DNA of 54,947 bases from CAYPEK01 sp964409645. GTDB taxonomy: Bacteria > UBP15 > UBA6099. Within the stretch, counting starts at the first letter, position 1, and each line of letters opens with the position of its first letter. The stretch lies in NCBI GenBank assembly GCA_964409645.1, contig CAYPEK010000018.1, positions 1 through 54,947 on the forward strand, given 5' to 3'. The notes below the pieces were generated by a model, which was not told the origin of the DNA, searched no databases, and saw only the letters and a program-made list of their open reading frames with translations. The translations under genes were made by a program, and so were the position numbers. Shown here piece by piece: positions 7,899 to 17,000 of this stretch.

Positions 7899-7931
7899 AA
7901 AAAAGCGGGGCCTCAAAACCCCGCTTTTTTT
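7899..7931 (+). terminator. Rho-independent terminator after the MFS gene
   Basis: GCGGGG (7905-7910), loop CCTCAAAA, CCCCGC (7919-7924), then a T-run, flanked by a matching A-run on the left. It lies 45 bases after the stop codon. Confidence 0.9.
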
Positions 7932-7997
7932 ATGCCTTTGTCCCCTCGCCGTCCCGCTTTTCTTGATTTTTGTGCCTTTTGATGCTCAAATATCCGC

Positions 7998-9107
7998 ATG
8001 TCGGCCGTGAAAGAATTTTTAGGAATAACCATATTCGGAAACTCCCTCCTGCGCCTGTCGGCGGCGGCAGCGATCTTCATAGTTTTCACCGTCTTTAAAG
8101 CGCAGATTTCGAACATCCTCATCGCGGTCGCGCGCCGGATCATCAGCAGAACGAAATCCGATCTCAATGAAATGGTCGAGGGCACACTCAAGCGGCCCCT
8201 CGAATACCTCGTCGTACTTTTCGGTTTCTTTATAGCTACGCGTTTCATCATCCTGCCCGAAAAAAACCACATCGAACTGTACCTGTCGAAGCTTGTTCAC
8301 GTTGCCGCCATCCTCGTCATTTCGTGGTTCCTGTTCAAATTCACGGATTCGGTCACCGAGCACCTCAACCTTCTCTGGGGCGGCGCGAAGGCGCAGCCCG
8401 ACCAGAAGATGGGCCCGATCATCAGGATCGCGGCGAAAGTTGTCGTCTGCGCGTTCGCGTTCGTGATGGTTGTGCAGAACCTCGGCTATTCGGTAACCGG
8501 GCTGATAACCGGACTGGGCCTCGGCGGCCTCGCGTTCGCCCTCGCCGCCAAGGATACGCTCGCCAACTTCTTCGGCGCGGTCGTCATCTTCGCGGATAAG
8601 CCGTTCGTCACCGGCGAAACGGTGAAATTCGGGGACACCACAGGCAAAGTCGAGCAGATCGGAATGAGAAGCACCCACGTCCGCACCGCAGATAACACAC
8701 TCATCAGCGTGCCGAACAGCATCATCGCGAACTCGATTGTGGAGAATCGGTCGAAAAGCACGTCGAAGAAGTACACGGGAACTCTCGCACTCGCGGCGGG
8801 CGTGGACTCGGAAACGCTGGCAGGCACGGTATCGGCACTCGATGCGATGCTTAAAGGATTCGAGGGAGTGAGCACGGATAGCGCGGCGGTCCGTCTGACC
8901 GGTTTCGCCACCGGCGCGGCCAACCTGACAATCGACTACACGGCACAGACCACCGACGAAAAGGTGTTTCTCGATTTGCAACAGAAGATCAATTTCGCAA
9001 TCCTTTCGAAACTCGAAGAACTCGGCATCTCGCTCGCGGGCGCTCCCCCAATAACACCAAGAAAGAAGCCGGCGCCCCCCTCATCACCGTTCGATTTTAT
9101 AGTGTAG
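7998..9107 (+). CDS. Small-conductance mechanosensitive channel, MscS family
   Basis: A 369-residue inner-membrane channel that releases solutes when the membrane is stretched by hypo-osmotic shock. Hydrophobic helices lie at about 12-32, 72-90 and 97-115. The pore helix follows, with the family's Gly/Ala pattern (GLITGLGLGGLAFALAAKDTLANFFGAVVIFADKPF) near residues 165-205. The beta domain then shows GETVKFGDTTGKVEQIGMRSTHVRTADNTLISVPNSIIANSIVENRS, an almost textbook MscS signature. A C-terminal alpha/beta vestibule and a Pro-rich tail end the protein. ATG 7998 is used; no strong ribosome site is visible, so a slightly later start is possible. It converges with pstB, with only 20 bases between the stops. 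Confidence 0.93.
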   Translation: MSAVKEFLGITIFGNSLLRLSAAAAIFIVFTVFKAQISNILIAVARRIISRTKSDLNEMVEGTLKRPLEYLVVLFGFFIATRFIILPEKNHIELYLSKLVHVAAILVISWFLFKFTDSVTEHLNLLWGGAKAQPDQKMGPIIRIAAKVVVCAFAFVMVVQNLGYSVTGLITGLGLGGLAFALAAKDTLANFFGAVVIFADKPFVTGETVKFGDTTGKVEQIGMRSTHVRTADNTLISVPNSIIANSIVENRSKSTSKKYTGTLALAAGVDSETLAGTVSALDAMLKGFEGVSTDSAAVRLTGFATGAANLTIDYTAQTTDEKVFLDLQQKINFAILSKLEELGISLAGAPPITPRKKPAPPSSPFDFIV

Positions 9108-9127
9108 ATTATATTATTCTTCTTTTG

Positions 9128-9886
9128 TCAGCTTATATCGCCGCGGACGTAGGCCTGCGTACGCGGGTCGGACGGATTTTCGAAGATTTGCTTCGCGGGA
9201 CCGTGCTCTACAAGCTCACCCATGTAAAGGAAAAGCACGTAATCCGCTATGCGGCGCGCCTGCCGCAGAATATGCGTTACGAGAACTACCGTATATTCGG
9301 ATTTGAGATCGATGAAGAGTTGCTCGACTCGTTTCGCGGACACCGGATCGAGCGCTGACGTCGCTTCGTCGGCGAGAATAACGTCGGGCCCTACCGCGAG
9401 ACTGCGCGCGAGCGCCAACCGCTGCTGCTGGCCTTTCGAGAGTCCTTCCGCGGGGCGGTTCAAGCGGTCTTTCACTTCATCCCATAGGCCCGCCTTCTTC
9501 AGATTGGCTTCGACGAGCGTGCGCAGGCCTTTGCCGGAGGCAAGCCCGTGCAGTCGCGCGCCGTACGCCACGTTGTCGAAAATCGACATCGGAAGCGGCC
9601 ACGGCGTCTGCGAGAGCAGCCCCATCTTCTTGCGCACCTCCGCGAGGTCCACACCCGGCGACATGATGTCGGCGCCATTCACGATCACTTTGCCCGTGAC
9701 GCGAGCGCCTTCGGTCAGGTCTATAAGGCGGTTGAACGATTTCAGCAGCGAACTCTTCCCGCAACCGGACGGACCGATGATCGCCGTCACCTGCCGGTCG
9801 GGAATGCCGACTGTGACATCCTTCAGCGCGTGCTGCCGCCCGTAATATACGTTCAGATTTTCGACCGCCAGATGTGTGCCTGCCAT
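9128..9886 (-). CDS. pstB: Phosphate ABC transporter ATP-binding protein
   Basis: ATPase of the PstSCAB phosphate importer, 252 residues. Visible are Walker A GPSGCGKS (38-45), the ABC signature LSKGQQQRLALARSL, Walker B VILADEATSALDP and the switch histidine in VLVTHILRQA. The start NLNVYYGRQHALKDV and the segment PLPMSIFDNVAYGARLHGL match PstB rather than other ABC ATPases. Two departures from the commonest PstB sequence are LSKGQ for LSGGQ and ADEAT for MDEPC/T; both still look functional. It is last in the order pstC-pstA-pstB but is separated from pstA by a 383-base repeat-filled gap, so it may have its own promoter or be reduced in dose. No pstS or phoU is present in the window. Confidence 0.87.
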   Translation of the reverse strand: MAGTHLAVENLNVYYGRQHALKDVTVGIPDRQVTAIIGPSGCGKSSLLKSFNRLIDLTEGARVTGKVIVNGADIMSPGVDLAEVRKKMGLLSQTPWPLPMSIFDNVAYGARLHGLASGKGLRTLVEANLKKAGLWDEVKDRLNRPAEGLSKGQQQRLALARSLAVGPDVILADEATSALDPVSAKRVEQLFIDLKSEYTVVLVTHILRQARRIADYVLFLYMGELVEHGPAKQIFENPSDPRTQAYVRGDIS

Positions 9887-9897
9887 AAAAGCCCCTA

Positions 9898-10264
9898 AGA
9901 AAGTAGCGAGTAGCCAGTAGCGAGAATAGAGGGAAAAGAAAAAGACGAGCTCTCTTTCCGCTACATTGTTATTTTACTATCTTATGTTTTCCCCTCGCTA
10001 CTTTTTTAATCTTTTCCTACTTCTTAATACCAGATACATTTTCTATTTTGCTGCTTAATGTCGGTACAGGCACCGCGATAAAACCGCGTTGCCAGTCCCT
10101 GCTTTTCTGCTTTAAATCGTTACGTTCATTCAATTATTCGACGTGGCCGCTTGCTTACGCGCGCGGCTTACATTAATGATCGGCGGGGTTCGGCGACCCC
10201 GCCCTACTCTACCATCCACCGTTTTTTGCTTTCCCTCTATCCTCGCTACTCTCTACTGGCTACT
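9898..10264. repeat. Composite inverted-repeat element, copy 3 (gap 9887-10269)
   Basis: This gap between pstA and pstB is bounded by inverted arms. The left arm (9901-9940) reads AAGTAGCGAGTAGCCAGTAG then CGAGAATAGAGGGAAAAG; the right arm (about 10229-10264) is nearly its reverse complement (CTTTCCCTCTATCCTCGCTA then CTCTCTACTGGCTACTA). Inside are a GGCGGGGTTCGGCGACCCCGCC hairpin (10182-10203) and a copy of the tagged palindrome at 10063-10098. No coding sequence is seen. The insertion splits an operon that is normally contiguous, consistent with a mobile or once-mobile element. Confidence 0.72.
10063..10098. repeat. Tagged palindrome (GGTACAGGC...GCCAGTCC), copy A
   Basis: Contains CAGGCACCGCGATAAAAC followed by CGCGTTGCCAGTCC. 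The identical core appears in reverse orientation at 47603-47638, and a stem-altered version lies at 47518-47553. It folds as GGCA-A-CGCG / CGCG-G-TGCC on the complementary strand. Confidence 0.75.
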
Positions 10265-10269
10265 ATTTT

Positions 10270-11118
10270 TCATCCCGATACTCTGTGTTTCGCGGCGCGG
10301 CGAGTGAGCCATTTCGTGACGATGCTGACAAGCAAAATCATCGCCGTGAGAACGAGCGCGGCGGCATACGCGCGGCGCTGCACTTCCGGAAACGGCGAGC
10401 CAAGCTGGAAGAAAATCGCGAGCGGAAGAGTCGCGGCCGGGTCGCCGAGCGATTTCGGTATGCGGTCCGAAAAACCGGCCGTGAACAGCACGGATGCGGC
10501 GTCGCCGACTCCACGACCAAACGCGATGAGCGCCGCCGAGGCGAGCCCCGGAAGCGCCTGCTTGAGCACAACCCGCGCCGCCGTCTCGAAACGCGTCGCG
10601 CCGAGCCCGAGCGACGTCTCCCGCAGCGCCGCAGGTACGAGTTTCACTATCTCGTCCATGCCGCGCGCCGCGATCGGGAATTCGAGTAGCGCGACAGTCA
10701 CAATGCCCGCGCCGAGCGACGCCTTCATGCCGAGATAGACCATGAGCGCGAACCCGAACACGCCGTAAACAATTGACGGAATGCCCCACAGCAGGTCGAG
10801 CGCGAATCTGACCGCCTCCACCCACGCCCGCCGCCGCGCATAAGTGTGGATGTAAAGAACGACCGGAAGCGCGGCCGCCGCCGCAAGCACCGTCGCGCCG
10901 CCCGCGATCAGCGCGGTGCCGACTATCGCGTTCAGGATGCCGCCGCCGCCGCCCATGTAGTAGCCACCCTCCGGCGGTTTCGAGACCATCTCCCAGTTGA
11001 GCGCGGGCAGCCCTTTAGCAACAATAACTATCACAAGCGCCGCCGCACCGCCAAAAACGATCAGCGTTGACAGCGCCATGAGCGCTTTGAAGAACATCTC
11101 CACGGCGCGGCGCTTCAT
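10270..11118 (-). CDS. pstA: Phosphate ABC transporter permease, PstA family
   Basis: Second membrane subunit of the phosphate importer, 282 residues, from ATG 11118. The start overlaps the pstC stop by four bases (ATGA), typical translational coupling. The first helix lies at about 12-35. The permease core begins near residue 70 (GGGGGILNAIVGTALIAGGATVLAAAAALPVVLYI) and includes the ABC-permease coupling loop ESSLGLGAT-like segment ALRETSLGLGATRFETAARVVLKQALPGLASAALIAFGRGVGDAASVLF. The WGIPSIVYGVFGFALMVYLG motif is specific to phosphate permeases. The reading frame stays open far upstream into pstC, but that extension encodes Arg-rich non-membrane sequence and is not used. The stop lies next to repeat copy 3. 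Confidence 0.88.
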   Translation of the reverse strand: MKRRAVEMFFKALMALSTLIVFGGAAALVIVIVAKGLPALNWEMVSKPPEGGYYMGGGGGILNAIVGTALIAGGATVLAAAAALPVVLYIHTYARRRAWVEAVRFALDLLWGIPSIVYGVFGFALMVYLGMKASLGAGIVTVALLEFPIAARGMDEIVKLVPAALRETSLGLGATRFETAARVVLKQALPGLASAALIAFGRGVGDAASVLFTAGFSDRIPKSLGDPAATLPLAIFFQLGSPFPEVQRRAYAAALVLTAMILLVSIVTKWLTRRAAKHRVSG

Positions 11119-12065
11119 GATGCGGCCCCCTTCCGTGAGAGTCGCAGCACTATCAGCCGCGCGGCCACGTGCGAAGCGAGCACGACCGCCATCAGCACGA
11201 GCGCGGCCGTCATCAGCGCCGAGTCGTAAAGCCGCACCGACATCATCTCTCCGTAATTGTTTGCAATGAGCGCGGGCAGCGGATAAGCCGGGTCGAGGAC
11301 GGAATGCGGCGCGGCCGGCACGTTGCCTACGACCATCAGCACCGCCATCGTTTCGCCGAACGCGCGCGACAGCGCGAGGATGCACGCCGCGACGAGCCCG
11401 CCGCCCGCACGGCGGCACACGACATGCCTCACCGTTTCCCAACGCGTCGCGCCGAGCGAGAACGACGCTTCGCGCAGCCCCGACGGTGTCGTCAGCAGCA
11501 CTTCCTGCATCACGGAAACCATAATTGGAATTATCATCAGCGCGAGCACGATGCCGCCCGCGAGCACGGAATAGCCGGTTGTAAATTCGCCTGTCAGTTT
11601 GCCGATAACGTCGCGCACAAACGGAACCACGACTACAACACCCCACACGCCGTAAACAACGGACGGAATTCCCGCGAGCACATCGACCACCGGGTCCATC
11701 GCGCGCCGGATTCGCCCGGGCGCATACTCCGCGAGATAGATGGCAGTCAGCAACGACAACGGTGTTGCGATCACCATTGCGAGAGCGGTGACCCACAGCG
11801 TGCCCATTATGAACGCGAAGAATCCGAACTCGCCACGCGAAGGAGTCCAGACCGATGATAAGAGGAGTCCCGCGAGGCTGTGCGAGCCGAAAATCGGGCG
11901 TGCTTTCCAATAGAGGAGTGCGCCGAACACGACGACCATCAGCACAACCGCGGCAGCAGCGAACGACGACGAAACACCCGCCGCCGCATCTGTAAACCGC
12001 CGGACGGACACGCGATGCGCGCCGGTGGATTTGATTGTCGTGTTGTCAGCAGCCAAAAGCAGCAC
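11115..12065 (-). CDS. pstC: Phosphate ABC transporter permease, PstC family
   Basis: First membrane subunit of the phosphate importer, about 316 residues with six hydrophobic segments. Family-specific stretches are PIFGSHSLAGLLLSSVWTPS (the exported loop after helix 1), AIYLAEYAPGRIRRAMDPVVDVLAGIPSVVYGVWG, and the coupling loop LREASFSLGATRWETVRHVVCRRA. The start used is GTG 12065. No in-frame ATG occurs before the first membrane helix, and the nearest purine-rich site (about 12097) is too distant, so the exact N-terminus is uncertain by roughly 5-15 residues. It overlaps pstA by four bases. Absence of pstS upstream suggests that the binding protein is encoded elsewhere. Confidence 0.86.
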   Translation of the reverse strand: MLLLAADNTTIKSTGAHRVSVRRFTDAAAGVSSSFAAAAVVLMVVVFGALLYWKARPIFGSHSLAGLLLSSVWTPSRGEFGFFAFIMGTLWVTALAMVIATPLSLLTAIYLAEYAPGRIRRAMDPVVDVLAGIPSVVYGVWGVVVVVPFVRDVIGKLTGEFTTGYSVLAGGIVLALMIIPIMVSVMQEVLLTTPSGLREASFSLGATRWETVRHVVCRRAGGGLVAACILALSRAFGETMAVLMVVGNVPAAPHSVLDPAYPLPALIANNYGEMMSVRLYDSALMTAALVLMAVVLASHVAARLIVLRLSRKGAAS

Positions 12066-12181
12066 CCGCGGCAGCCTGCGGCCCCGCGCCTCCCGAAACT
12101 ATATCAAACAGACGCGCGCAGGTCCGGCCTGTAGCGCATCAGCAAATCGCATGAGGTGATGAAAGTTGAATTGAAGCGGAC

Positions 12182-13798
12182 TCATCGTTTAATGAGGCCC
12201 TTGTCGTAACACGCGAGGAACGCCTTTACGACCGCGGGATCGAACTGGCCGCCGGAAAGCGAAGCGATCTTGCCCCGCGCAGAAGCCATGTCCATCGGTT
12301 TGCGGTACGGCCTCTCCGAGCACATCGCGTCGAACGCATTGCAGAGCCCGATGATTCGCGCGAATAGCGGAATTTGCTCGCCGGAAAGCCCCTTCGGGTA
12401 GCCCTTGCCGTTGAAGTGCTCCATGTGGAACATGATCGCGGACACGGCGTATTCGAGCTGTTTGATGCTCTGGATGATCTTCGCGCCGAACACCGGCTGC
12501 ATCCTGATGACCGCCTGCTCCTGCGGCGCGAGAGGCCCCGGTTTCAGCAGCACGGATTCCGGAATCTGGAGACGGCCGATGTCGTGCAGGAACGCCGTTA
12601 TCTGAATGCGCTCGACGGTCTCGCCCGTGAGCCCCATCATGCGGGCGGTGAGCGATGCGTACGTCGCGACGCGCGTCGAGTGGCCCGCGAAGAACTTGTA
12701 GCGCGAATCTATCATTTTCACCAACGCGTTAACCACGTTGAGAAAGAGTTCCTTGTTCGACTGCATGAGGCGCGCGTTCTCGATGGCGACCGCCGCCTGA
12801 CCCGCGAGCGCGAGCATGTACTCGACGTCCTCCTCCTCGAACGATTCCTTGTCGAGCGAGTTGATGATCTGGATAACGCCGGTGACTTTGTTCTTGAATT
12901 CGAGCGGCACGCAGACGACCGATCTCGTGCGGTAGCCCGTCTTGCGGTCAAAGTCCGGGTTGAAACGGTTGTCCTGATACGCGTCAGGGACGAGCTGCGG
13001 CACGCCCTTCTGCGCCACCCAGCCCGCGATTCCTTTGCCCATCGGCAACCTGATGCGGCTGATCTGCTCGCCCACCTCGCCCTGCGCGCTCTCGATGTAG
13101 AGTTCGTTCGTCGCGCTGTCCACGAGGAACAGCGAGCTCGCGTCCGCGCGCATGACTTTTTTCGCCGAATTCATGATCTTTTCGAGGAGCGAGTGGAGGT
13201 TGTCGAGCTGCGTGATCTCCTTCGACACCTGAAGCATGGTGTTGAACCGCTGCACTTTCGCCTCGGTGCTTTTCAGCGCCGTCGCCTGCCCAACGAGCGA
13301 CGACACCTGATCGACGAGCATCTGCGTCATCTCGACGTCGTCGTCCGAGAAACTCAGCCCGTCCTTCTTATTGATAACTTCGAGCGCGCCCACGATCCGG
13401 CCTTCGGAATTCAGCGGAAACGCCATGACGCTCTTTACCGATATGTTGAGGAATGAATTGATGTCTGCATTGAAGCCCGGCAGCGACTGCGGGCTGTTCG
13501 ATATGATGTTCTTACCGCTGCAGTACGCCTCGCCGACCAGTCCGTTGCACACCGCCCAGTTCTTGCCGACCAGTTTCTTGTCCAGACCCGCGACGGCGCG
13601 CACCGTGATGTCGTCGCTGTCCAGCACCTCTTTTGTCATTACGAAACTCGCCTCGGCCGTCACCGTCATGTTGATCAGGTCGAGCACGTAGCGGAGGATG
13701 TTATCCAACCGCGTGGTTGTGTTCATGACCGAAATAAGCTGTTGAAGCAGGTCGTTCTTTCGCTGGAGCAGATAATTTTCAGCGGCCAGATCCGGCAC
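12182..13798 (-). CDS. GAF-GAF-HD-GYP protein, probable cyclic-di-GMP phosphodiesterase
   Basis: A cytoplasmic signalling protein of 538 residues. After a short helical N-terminus, two GAF sensor domains span about 20-175 and 190-345 (each ending in GALEVINK or GVIQIINS). A C-terminal HD-GYP domain spans about 350-535. HD-GYP proteins hydrolyse cyclic-di-GMP to pGpG or GMP at a di- or tri-iron centre. Visible metal-site motifs are GHSTRVA, FLHDIGRLQIPESVLLKPGPL (the HD pair), FHMEH and FNGKGYPKGLSGEQIP (the GYP loop); all ligands expected for activity seem present. There is no membrane segment and no receiver domain, so input is a small molecule or redox signal through the GAF domains. It is probably monocistronic, with a good promoter upstream. 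A GGDEF cyclase occurs at 43696. Confidence 0.92.
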   Translation of the reverse strand: MPDLAAENYLLQRKNDLLQQLISVMNTTTRLDNILRYVLDLINMTVTAEASFVMTKEVLDSDDITVRAVAGLDKKLVGKNWAVCNGLVGEAYCSGKNIISNSPQSLPGFNADINSFLNISVKSVMAFPLNSEGRIVGALEVINKKDGLSFSDDDVEMTQMLVDQVSSLVGQATALKSTEAKVQRFNTMLQVSKEITQLDNLHSLLEKIMNSAKKVMRADASSLFLVDSATNELYIESAQGEVGEQISRIRLPMGKGIAGWVAQKGVPQLVPDAYQDNRFNPDFDRKTGYRTRSVVCVPLEFKNKVTGVIQIINSLDKESFEEEDVEYMLALAGQAAVAIENARLMQSNKELFLNVVNALVKMIDSRYKFFAGHSTRVATYASLTARMMGLTGETVERIQITAFLHDIGRLQIPESVLLKPGPLAPQEQAVIRMQPVFGAKIIQSIKQLEYAVSAIMFHMEHFNGKGYPKGLSGEQIPLFARIIGLCNAFDAMCSERPYRKPMDMASARGKIASLSGGQFDPAVVKAFLACYDKGLIKR

Positions 13799-13844
13799 TT
13801 TAGCCTCCTGTAGTCCCCGAAACGCGCCGGGCGACTTTCAGAAT

Positions 13845-13873
13845 ATATTAAACATAAACTATAATATTATCAA
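13845..13873 (-). promoter_or_regulatory. Sigma-70 promoter of the HD-GYP gene
   Basis: On the minus strand TTGATA (13873-13868), a 17-base AT-rich spacer, then TAATAT (13850-13845). It sits about 47 bases ahead of the start codon. Confidence 0.6.
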
Positions 13874-14026
13874 TAATAAAGCCCCGTTGTTGACCGATTA
13901 TAACACGAGATGACATCGCCGGCCGAAGCAGCAGGCGAAAAAATAACCATAAAATAACGATTCATGCAACAATTTTTAACGCGGCGGATCACGCGGAACC
14001 AATCGCCGGTTCGATGCCGTCGTTCG

Positions 14027-17000
14027 TCAGAATCCGCTTTTGACAACTACCGTTCCGGCGGTTTTCTCAAGGACAAATATCTTGTTCAGTCCGGTGTGAA
14101 CCGCAACGTCCGTCGGATCGCCGCCCACATCGATCGTTCCGACCACCCTGTCGCTCAGTGCGTCGATCACGGACACTGTGCCGGACGACGTGTTCGCGAC
14201 ATAAATCAGATGGCGGCCGGAATCATAGCCCATCCCGGAAGGTTCGAGACCGACTGTGATTGACGATATCGTTTCGCTCGTGAGATCAACTGTATATACC
14301 TTCCCGGAGCCGGAGCATGATGCGAAAACCTTGTTCGCAGTCGAATCGTAAACCACCTCGACCGGCTGCGAGCCGACCGTGAACACGCGTACCACCGCGC
14401 CTGTACTGCCGTCCACTTCCGAAACGGTCCCGGCGAGCGAATTAGCAACATACAATCTATGAGTCGCCGGGTTCACCGTTATGCCGGATGCTCCCGCGCC
14501 GACCGTTATGCTGCCTACCGGCGTATTGGTCGCGATGTTCATCGGGATTATGAGACCGGTCATCCCGGGATTAGTCACGAAATACCTGCCGAGCGAACTG
14601 TCCACCGTGATACCGGAAAGTGGCGCGGTACCGACCATGGCGTTCGCAAGCAGCGCTCCCGTGGAGCCGTTCAGCACCGTCACGTACGGAGCTCCTAGGT
14701 TCGCCACGTAAACCTTGCCGCTTGTCGTGTCCACATCCACGCCTACCGGCATGTCGCCCACCGCAACCGTCGTAGCCACAGTGTTGTTTACCGCGTTGAT
14801 CACCGAAACATTGTCTGTATTGTAGTTTGTCACGAAAACGTAATTCGACGTTTCGAAAACAGCCGCGCGGAACGGATAGCCGCCGACGGTTATCTCGGTC
14901 GGCTGATCGATGCGCCCGCTCAGTGTCACGGTTTTTCCGCTCTCATTGTTCCATCTGTCCGCCGCGCTCACCGCATAGTAGTACACCGTGCCGCTCCCGA
15001 CACTCGTGTCCGTGTATGTACTGTTAGTAGTCGTAGTATAAGGAGTACCGAAATCGCCGCCCGGATCCGTCTTGCGATAGATGAAATACATCGCGAGATC
15101 GGATTCCGTATTCGGAGCCCAGCCGAGCGAGATCGAGGTGCTCGAACTGATGGCCGTGAAGCCCGTCGGCGCTGCGGGCGCGGTCGTGTCCGCCTCGACG
15201 TCGGGTAGCGGATTGTCAACCACGGCAAGCGAGTCCGTCGTGCCGTCGAGAACGAATATTCCTCCCGTGTCCGGATTCACAAAAGCCGCTATCGGCGTCT
15301 CGCCCAACGGCAGCGTGGCAACCACGGTATTCGTGCTTCCGTCTATGATGGACAGCGTGCCGTCCACGGTATTCGTCACGAAAATCTGATTCGATTCGGT
15401 GTCCACCGCGCACGGCGAACACGACGGCCCGACACCCACCGTTATGTGGTTGGTTATCGTCTCCGTCTTCTGGTTGTACACCACAACCTCGTTCGATTTC
15501 TCGCTGACGATATATGTTTCGTTCGTCACCTCGTTCACGATGCACGCGGACGGTTCGACATCGAGATCGATCACGTCCTCGATTATGTAGTTTGTCCCGT
15601 CGATCACCGTTAGTTTATTCGTCGTTTTGTTTGTCACGAATATCTTGTTCGTGATCCGGTCGGACGTGACATCGCACGGGCAGCCGCCGACGTACACGGT
15701 GCGATGCTCGCCCGTACCCGGATTGTAGATTATCAGTTCGTTCGTCTCGTCGTTCGTGATGTAGATGTTATTCGTTATGTCGTTGATCGAGCATTTCCCC
15801 TTGGGTATTTCTATTACATCCTCGATCACGTAGTTGGTTCCGTTGATTATTGTCACCTTATTTTCGGTCTTATTCGTGATGTATATGAGATTGTGGACGT
15901 GGTCCGCCACCATGTCCGTGCAGCAGTCCGGCACATTTATTGTCGTTATGTGCTGGTACGTATCGCTGTTTATCACCTCGACAGTGTTCGTCTCCTCGTT
16001 CGCGATGAAAATCTTGTTCTCGATTGTGTCCATGCAGCACGGGCCTTTGCCGCCGGTCTTCACCACTTCCACGATCTCGCCGAGCGGCGCCCCTTCCGCC
16101 GTGCAGGCGTTGCCGAGGTTCCCGTTTACATCGAGACATTTTATCTCGTAGTAATATTTGCTGCCGTTTACCACGCTTGTGTCTATGTACTGAGTATCGT
16201 TCAGCACCGTCGCGATCGCCTCGAACGGTCCGCTCAGCGACCCGCCACGCATTATCTGATAGCCGTACAGATCGTCATCCGCACACGCGGTCCACTCCAT
16301 CGCCACCTGACTGCCCTTGCTGAACGAATAGCACGGCTGCGGCGTCGATGGCGGATACGGGTCCACAACGTACGGAGGCAGCGGATTCTCGATGACAGTC
16401 AGCGAATCGCCGCCGCTGTTCGCGAAGCACACTTCGTTGCTGCTCGACACCGCGCACGTCGATATCGGCTCGTCGCCCGTCCCGATCGCGGCATCAACCT
16501 GCTTCGTTGCGCCGTTGATCAGATGGACGACGTTGTGCTTCTTATTAACTATGTAAATCTGGTTCGATATCGTATTGACCGAGCACGTGCAGGTCGGCTC
16601 GCCGCCGACGTCGATCGTGTCCTTCTTCTGCCCGTCCGTCCCGCGGAACACGTCCACCGTGCCGGCGTCCTTGTTCGGCACGTACACCTCGCCCGTCTGA
16701 TCGTTCGATACGCACCCCTCAGGGCCGTCACCGGTGTCCACCACCGCCACCTCAGTATTAGTCGTCGTGTCGATGATATGCAACTTGTTATTCACGCGGT
16801 CAGTCCAGTACGCCCTGTCGAGATTCTCGTTTATGTCGCACACGCGCGGCTGGTCGCCCGCGTTGCCGATCGTCCCCTTAACCTGCCTCGTGTCGCCGTC
16901 GATAACGCTGACCGTACCGCTGCTTTCATTGCCTACATAAACGTCGCCCGTATCGTTGTTCACAACGCAGCTTGACGGCGCGTCGCCGACCGGAATCGTC

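Noticed and set aside
10270..11910. A continuous 546-codon version of pstA
   Set aside because: The first 264 codons are Arg-rich, not membrane-like, and run out of frame over pstC; the real start is the coupled ATG at 11118.
12374..13456. A 360-codon frame antisense to the HD-GYP gene
   Set aside because: Arg/His/Leu-rich shadow frame without start signals or domain.
15704..16975. A 423-codon plus-strand frame inside the giant lipoprotein gene
   Set aside because: Composition (Arg, His, Val, Tyr) is a mirror of the repeated YVTN codons on the other strand; no start signal.
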